From Balneolales bacterium (GTDB taxonomy: Bacteria > Bacteroidota > Rhodothermia > Balneolales > HLUCCA01), in contig JAIUMT010000102.1 in the NCBI GenBank assembly GCA_022565415.1, positions 1 to 10,416 on the forward strand: a DNA stretch of 10,416 nt. Reading direction: 5' to 3'. Position 1 is the stretch's first letter. The number at the start of each line of letters is the position of its first letter. A program made the position numbers and the translations under genes. Below, piece after piece: positions 6,794-10,416 of this stretch. A model generated the notes under the pieces. It did no database searches, was not told the origin of the DNA, and saw only the letters and a program-made list of their open reading frames with translations.

Positions 6794-6808
6794 GGACTGA
6801 AGTTTCGT

Positions 6809-8407
6809 TTAAAAGTCTTCTTTTCTTGGTAAACGTTCGTCGAGCATTGCAGTGTGGTAAACGAATGTAGCTACAATTATTGCAGTACGCTGAAGATCCT
6901 GTTCTACAAGTCGTTCGTACGTATCCATATTAGAGTGGTGGGTTAGCGAGAAGTATTCCAACGGATCTTGAATAAATTGAAATCCTGGCAATCCAACTCT
7001 GTCGTACGAAAGGTGGTCAGTTCCGCCCGTGTTCGCAAAAGTTACGGTGGTTGCGTCCCAATCGCCGAATGGAATCAACCAAGTTCTGAATAACTCTCTG
7101 AGTTCTTCATTTCCTTGTAGGAAAATTCCTCTGGCCTGACCCGAGCCGTTATCTATATTGAAATATGCCGACAAGTTTTCATAGCCTTCTTTTTTCTCTA
7201 CCGATCCGTCTGCATTTCTGCGGCCAAAAAACTCTTCCACATATTCACGAGATCCATGAAGTCCCTGCTCTTCCCCACTCCATAGACCGATTCGTACGGT
7301 TCGGCGTGGTTGAATATCCAGTGCTTTGAAAATTCGCATTACTTCCATCATTACGGTAGTTCCAGAAGCGTTATCAGTTGCACCAGTTCCTGTGTGCCAT
7401 GAATCGATATGTCCGCCAATCATGACCACCTGATCTTTTAACTCAGGATCTGTACCCGGGATTTCAGCGATTAAGTTGTAACCAAATAAGTCGTCTTTCT
7501 GAAATTCAACTTGTAGATCCATTTCAATTTCGACGGGAATATCTTTCTCCAGCAATCGGAAAATTCGACCATAATGCTCGCGCGCCAGTGAAATTTGAGG
7601 TACCGGTGTTGGCGCATCCACTTGATGCGGACGTGGACGTTCTGCCCAGCCCAATCCCGGATCAGATGGTAGTGTCGCGCCGCTAATCGCCACTTGTCCG
7701 CCCCAGCCACGATAACTCTGATCGATAATCGCTAGCGGATTTTCATCCATCAGAAAAATTGCACGCTCATAAGCTGCTTGTGCTCTTGCGAGGGCCCCGG
7801 CATTAGGAGTGCCTCCACCCGGTCGTGGCGGAATACGTGTGGCATTCGCCAATTGTAGCAGATTCTCAGTAGAACGTCGGGTTGCGAGTGGATTCCAAGA
7901 CGGCTCTGCCTCGACAGGTTGTTCAATCAACACAAATTTACCTTCCAGCTTGCCACGGTAATAATCAAAATTGCGGGAATCGCTGATATCCAGATAAACT
8001 GCTTCACCAATCTGAGGCGCGTCGTAGCCCGGCGACCAGGCCTTTGGATATCCGATTACTGGAAAATAGGCATAGGGTGAGTTCGCATGAAAAGCAAAAC
8101 GCTTCAGCTCCCAGCCGGTTCCAAATGGACCCCATTTATGCAGATGTATATTTTCAAGTCCGATTTCCTCGAAAACCTGCATGGTGTATTCCTGGGCTCG
8201 CAGCAAGTTCGGAGTATTGGTAAGCCTCGGACCGTAGACATCGGTCAGCCAACTGGCATAATTCATAATTTGAGAGTTCTCAAGACCCTCAGCCTTAATT
8301 CGATCAACCATTTCAGCATCAAAAGATGGATTCTGAATGGATTGAGCAAGTAGTCCTGACACCCCAAATGAGAGTACCAAAATCGCAGACAGTAAAACTC
8401 GTTTCAT
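6809..8407 (-). CDS. Secreted M28 family metallopeptidase (carboxypeptidase Q-like)
   Basis: This 532-residue two-zinc peptidase has a Sec signal peptide (MKRVLLSAILVLSFGVSGLLA, cut before Gln). ATG 8407 is preferred over the TTG three codons upstream. A PA-like domain appears inserted in the first half (about 130-290). Metal-site residues in order are His333 and Asp335 in GGHIDSW, Asp345 in TDNASG, Glu379 and Glu380 in LWSGEEQG (general base and ligand), Asp419 in NIDNGSG and His491 in THHSNMDT. All expected ligands are present, so the enzyme should be active. It would trim peptides or dipeptides outside the cytoplasm, complementing the S9 peptidase nearby. It is convergent with the Smr-like gene and 110 bp downstream of the BamA-like gene. 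A 10-bp inverted repeat lies directly before its start codon. Confidence 0.95.
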   Translation of the reverse strand: MKRVLLSAILVLSFGVSGLLAQSIQNPSFDAEMVDRIKAEGLENSQIMNYASWLTDVYGPRLTNTPNLLRAQEYTMQVFEEIGLENIHLHKWGPFGTGWELKRFAFHANSPYAYFPVIGYPKAWSPGYDAPQIGEAVYLDISDSRNFDYYRGKLEGKFVLIEQPVEAEPSWNPLATRRSTENLLQLANATRIPPRPGGGTPNAGALARAQAAYERAIFLMDENPLAIIDQSYRGWGGQVAISGATLPSDPGLGWAERPRPHQVDAPTPVPQISLAREHYGRIFRLLEKDIPVEIEMDLQVEFQKDDLFGYNLIAEIPGTDPELKDQVVMIGGHIDSWHTGTGATDNASGTTVMMEVMRIFKALDIQPRRTVRIGLWSGEEQGLHGSREYVEEFFGRRNADGSVEKKEGYENLSAYFNIDNGSGQARGIFLQGNEELRELFRTWLIPFGDWDATTVTFANTGGTDHLSYDRVGLPGFQFIQDPLEYFSLTHHSNMDTYERLVEQDLQRTAIIVATFVYHTAMLDERLPRKEDF

Positions 8408-8408
8408 A

Positions 8409-8451
8409 ATTTTCAACCTGGTTATTATTGACGGTGAATTCGGTTGAAAAT
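8409..8451 (-). repeat. 10-bp inverted repeat in the leader of the M28 peptidase gene
   Basis: ATTTTCAACC (8409-8418) and GGTTGAAAAT (8442-8451) are exact reverse complements with a 23-nt spacer. In the mRNA the 3' arm ends one nucleotide before the AUG, so folding would cover the ribosome-binding region. This may be a translation-control hairpin or an operator; which one cannot be told from sequence. Confidence 0.5.
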
Positions 8452-8477
8452 AATAAGCTTTTAGAACAGGAGTTTGT

Positions 8478-8506
8478 AAAAATATGAGCGCCTACGTTAA
8501 GTTGGC
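8478..8506 (-). terminator. Weak possible terminator after the BamA-like gene
   Basis: On the minus strand GCCAAC and GTAGGC can pair around TTAAC with one A-A mismatch (8490-8506), and a short T-run follows 7 nt later (8482-8478). The stem is short and the T-run distant, so this is a weak call. Without it the BamA-like and M28 genes could share a transcript. Confidence 0.25.
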
Positions 8507-8517
8507 TCTGATGCGAA

Positions 8518-9864
8518 TTAAAACGTCTGATTCAATCTAATCCAAAAAACCGGGGTTCCGCTTAAATCGGTAGTTGGCCACGCGAGCTCGAAACGAAGTG
8601 TGTTGAAACTCACACCAGCACCTACATCAGCTATTACATCATTGAATGAAAAGTCATTTAATGTAGTGTACGATCCTGTTAGCGAATTTAATTCGTTCAT
8701 CCAACCCAAGTCGAGGAAAAGCATAAATCTAGTTTCATTCCAAAAATTATTCCATTCTAATTCATCATCTGGCCTACCGATGGATTTACCAAGATCTAGC
8801 TCAGTATTCATTAACAACATCGATGTCCCAGTAATGGATTTAAATGACCGCGCTCGCATGGTACTAATTCCACCTAATGAAAATTGTTTGAAATCAGGCG
8901 CATCGCCCGTAATAATTCCACCGCGAATACGATTGCGCAATAGCGCTGTTTGGTCAATTCGAAACGCAGATCGAAGCTCACCCTGATATCTGTTGAACTC
9001 AAAATCGCTGTTTAATCCAATATCAGCGAGTTCAGCATAAACATCGGCCGACATCACAAAGCGATTGCTTAGAGAAATATTGCGACGGTTGAATGATAAT
9101 CCGGTGGTAACCATCTGAATTTCGCCTTCCTGAATGAAGGGGTTGATTCGTGAATTCGATTTTTTGCCGAATAACGACCATCGAGTAGTTTCTTCCAACG
9201 ATTTGTATGAATCGTTCATTATGGCTAAGGAGTATTCAAAATAATCACCTTGCCTTAGGACAGAATAAGCTTGGATTCCACGACGGGAAAAGTAGTCCAT
9301 ATGGTCGTCGCCTGTAACGAACGTCGAAAGCGAATTTTCGATCCAACCTGTTCTCCACTGATCTTCTGAATCAGTTATGTAATGGTGAGAAAAACCGATT
9401 TTCAGTCTTCTTTCAAAGCCCATGAAACGTTCAAGTCCGATGGTGTACAACCACTCTTTGCGACCAAAAGAATATCCGATCGAACCAAATGGTTTCAGGT
9501 CTTCCATCACGCCCCAACTCAGTTTTTCATCAAAATGTGCACCAATGTAGATTTTCTCAACGCGGTTGAAGCGCAAATAGGGATACATTTTGTCGAGCGC
9601 AGAGTTACCACTATGCAATCCAAGTCCCGAAACATCGCGATGTCCTTCATCTACTCCCCGCCGCTGAACCACTCCCTGACTCCGGGATTTTGCTCGCTCA
9701 ACGACCTGCTCAGTGCCTGCACTAAACCATTCGTTTACAGGCTTTGTAAAAAATGGGTCATCTTCAAACGGGTCATCCTCAGGAACATCTTGTGCAAATC
9801 CTACAACAGGTAGAATTATAAATCCGACAAGTAAAGCGAGAAGGTAGTATCTGTGAAGTTTCAT
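8518..9864 (-). CDS. BamA/Omp85-type outer-membrane beta-barrel protein without visible POTRA domains
   Basis: This 448-residue outer-membrane protein has a signal peptide (MKLHRYYLLALLVGFIILPV, cut after GFA at residue 24). A short acidic stretch (EDDPFEDDPF) and a linker of about 70 residues come next. The barrel begins near YLRFNRVEKIYIGAHFD, a motif common at the start of surface-antigen (D15) barrels. The block FSLGGISTMRARSFKSITG with MLLMNTEL matches the end region of Omp85 barrels; Met336-Arg337-Ala338 stands where VRGF/LRGY usually occurs, keeping the Arg. It ends in Phe, as outer-membrane barrels recognised by BamA do. Full BamA and TamA proteins have POTRA domains and are longer, so this is a barrel-only relative of unknown job (transport, lipid handling or structure). 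It lies between the phosphatase and M28 genes, all on the minus strand. Confidence 0.68.
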   Translation of the reverse strand: MKLHRYYLLALLVGFIILPVVGFAQDVPEDDPFEDDPFFTKPVNEWFSAGTEQVVERAKSRSQGVVQRRGVDEGHRDVSGLGLHSGNSALDKMYPYLRFNRVEKIYIGAHFDEKLSWGVMEDLKPFGSIGYSFGRKEWLYTIGLERFMGFERRLKIGFSHHYITDSEDQWRTGWIENSLSTFVTGDDHMDYFSRRGIQAYSVLRQGDYFEYSLAIMNDSYKSLEETTRWSLFGKKSNSRINPFIQEGEIQMVTTGLSFNRRNISLSNRFVMSADVYAELADIGLNSDFEFNRYQGELRSAFRIDQTALLRNRIRGGIITGDAPDFKQFSLGGISTMRARSFKSITGTSMLLMNTELDLGKSIGRPDDELEWNNFWNETRFMLFLDLGWMNELNSLTGSYTTLNDFSFNDVIADVGAGVSFNTLRFELAWPTTDLSGTPVFWIRLNQTF

Positions 9865-9879
9865 TTCAAAATCATTACA

Positions 9880-9900
9880 AATTGATGTTAATCGTCAATT
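9880..9900. repeat. AATTGA/TCAATT inverted repeat upstream of the BamA-like gene
   Basis: AATTGA (9880-9885) and TCAATT (9895-9900) are reverse complements with a 9-nt spacer, lying 15-36 bp before the start codon. The same 6-bp arms with a 1-nt centre occur at 1934-1946, just before the TonB receptor start. Short AT-rich repeats like this can arise by chance. Confidence 0.3.
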
Positions 9901-9954
9901 CTACGATAATATTTTATATATGTTATGATGTAAACCACATGAGGCACTTAGTTT

Positions 9955-10416
9955 TTACTTAACTTTTAGCGCTACCATTGTGACATCGTCCTGTATTTCG
10001 GATGTGCCCGTCCATCGACACATCGACTGATAAACTGATTCAATAACAATCTCCGGCGACTTAGTTCCGTTTGATAGCAGCTGTTCCGTTAGCTTTTCGA
10101 TACCGAACATTGTGCGATTTGAATCCATTGCTTCTATCAACCCATCGCTCGATAAAAGCAAGACATCTCCGGATTCCACATTCTCACTAATCTCTTTGTA
10201 TGGAAAATCGGGTTTAGACCCCAGGGGCATTCCTCTGGAAATGAGTTGCTTTACTGTGCCGGATTTGGCCTTATAGAGCAATGCAGGTGGCATCCCCGCT
10301 CCAACTAACCGAATCTGATTGTCTGTTATCTTTATGATGGTTGCAGTCATGTAGAGCATGTGTAAGTCCATATTCCGAATTCCTTTCGACATCAGTTTCA
10401 ACAAATCAATGGTGCT
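9955..10416 (-). CDS. SpoIIE/RsbU-type PP2C protein phosphatase (partial, N-terminus beyond window)
   Basis: The frame is open to the right edge (the last visible codons read S-T-I-D-L-L-K), so only the C-terminal 153 residues are seen. The motifs MLYMTATIIKI, LVGAGMPPALLY, LISRGMPLGSKPDF, GDVLLLSSDGLIEAMD and EIQDDVTMVALK are those of SpoIIE-type serine phosphatases. The Asp in SSDGLIE and the Asp pair in QDDVT are metal-binding positions and are intact. Such enzymes remove phosphate from anti-sigma-factor antagonists or similar STAS proteins and act as outputs of sensor domains, which here would lie upstream, outside the window. It ends 90 bp before the BamA-like gene; no clear terminator lies between them. 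A functional link to its neighbours is not shown. Confidence 0.93.
   Translation of the reverse strand, partial: STIDLLKLMSKGIRNMDLHMLYMTATIIKITDNQIRLVGAGMPPALLYKAKSGTVKQLISRGMPLGSKPDFPYKEISENVESGDVLLLSSDGLIEAMDSNRTMFGIEKLTEQLLSNGTKSPEIVIESVYQSMCRWTGTSEIQDDVTMVALKVK

Larger units (their letters stand above)
6444..6808. other. 365-bp non-coding stretch between the convergent Smr-like and M28 genes
   Basis: No credible gene is seen on either strand. The stretch contains the 12-bp inverted repeat at 6502-6533, an upstream octamer complementary to its loop (6460-6467), and the plus-strand terminator at 6759-6793. The middle part (about 6540-6740) is AT-rich with many stops in all frames. No tRNA, CRISPR or insertion-sequence ends are visible. 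It may hold a small RNA or a long 3' untranslated region of the Smr-like gene. Confidence 0.6.

Noticed and set aside
9382..9813. 143-codon plus-strand frame inside the BamA-like gene
   Set aside because: It is antisense to a signal-peptide-bearing barrel gene; the translation shows no family features.
9865..9954. Possible terminator between the phosphatase and the BamA-like gene
   Set aside because: Only imperfect GTAAAC/GTTTTTAC pairing was found, with no T-run in a useful place.

Overview
The window looks like chromosomal DNA from a Gram-negative bacterium of the Bacteroidota/Rhodothermota/Balneolota group. The evidence is a TonB-dependent receptor with an N-terminal carboxypeptidase-regulatory-like domain, a DUF3127 protein (a family found mostly in Bacteroidota relatives), several Sec or lipoprotein-exported peptidases, and AT-rich, A-rich sequence instead of clear Shine-Dalgarno motifs before start codons. 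The exact genus cannot be read from the sequence; a Balneolales-like marine lineage is a guess.

Layout, left to right. Positions 1-1925 (minus) carry most of a TonB-dependent outer-membrane receptor of the ZnuD-like type; its C-terminus lies beyond the left edge. Its upstream region (1926-2097) holds a 19-bp palindrome, a promoter-like element and the terminator of the preceding gene. Then come three minus-strand genes read right to left: an S9 dipeptidyl-peptidase-type lipoprotein (3584-5833), a DUF3127 OB-fold-like protein with an SSB-like acidic tail (3089-3460), and a DUF1684 lipoprotein (2098-3024). They are 60-125 bp apart and may be co-transcribed, ending at the terminator at 2047-2076. 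The one plus-strand gene is a small Smr-like protein (6099-6443). It is divergent from the peptidase and is followed by 365 bp of non-coding DNA with a striking 12-bp inverted repeat and a strong plus-strand terminator. To the right, three more minus-strand genes encode an M28 metallopeptidase (6809-8407), a BamA-like outer-membrane barrel (8518-9864) and the C-terminal part of a SpoIIE/RsbU-type PP2C phosphatase (9955 to the right edge).

The theme is the cell envelope and peptide use: two exported peptidases that would break down peptides in the periplasm or at the surface, a lipoprotein of unknown role, a beta-barrel, and a metal-type TonB receptor. No defence system, CRISPR array, insertion sequence or biosynthetic cluster is visible, and I do not see a clearly new multi-gene system.

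The observations most worth a second look are: (1) an in-frame TAG that cuts off the family-typical last 20 residues of the S9 peptidase, which are still intact downstream; (2) the palindrome upstream of the ZnuD-like receptor, a candidate metalloregulator operator; (3) the hairpin at 6502-6533, whose loop matches an upstream complement, next to a plus-strand terminator (candidate small RNA or recombination-type site); and (4) a Smr-like protein without the usual DLHG motif.
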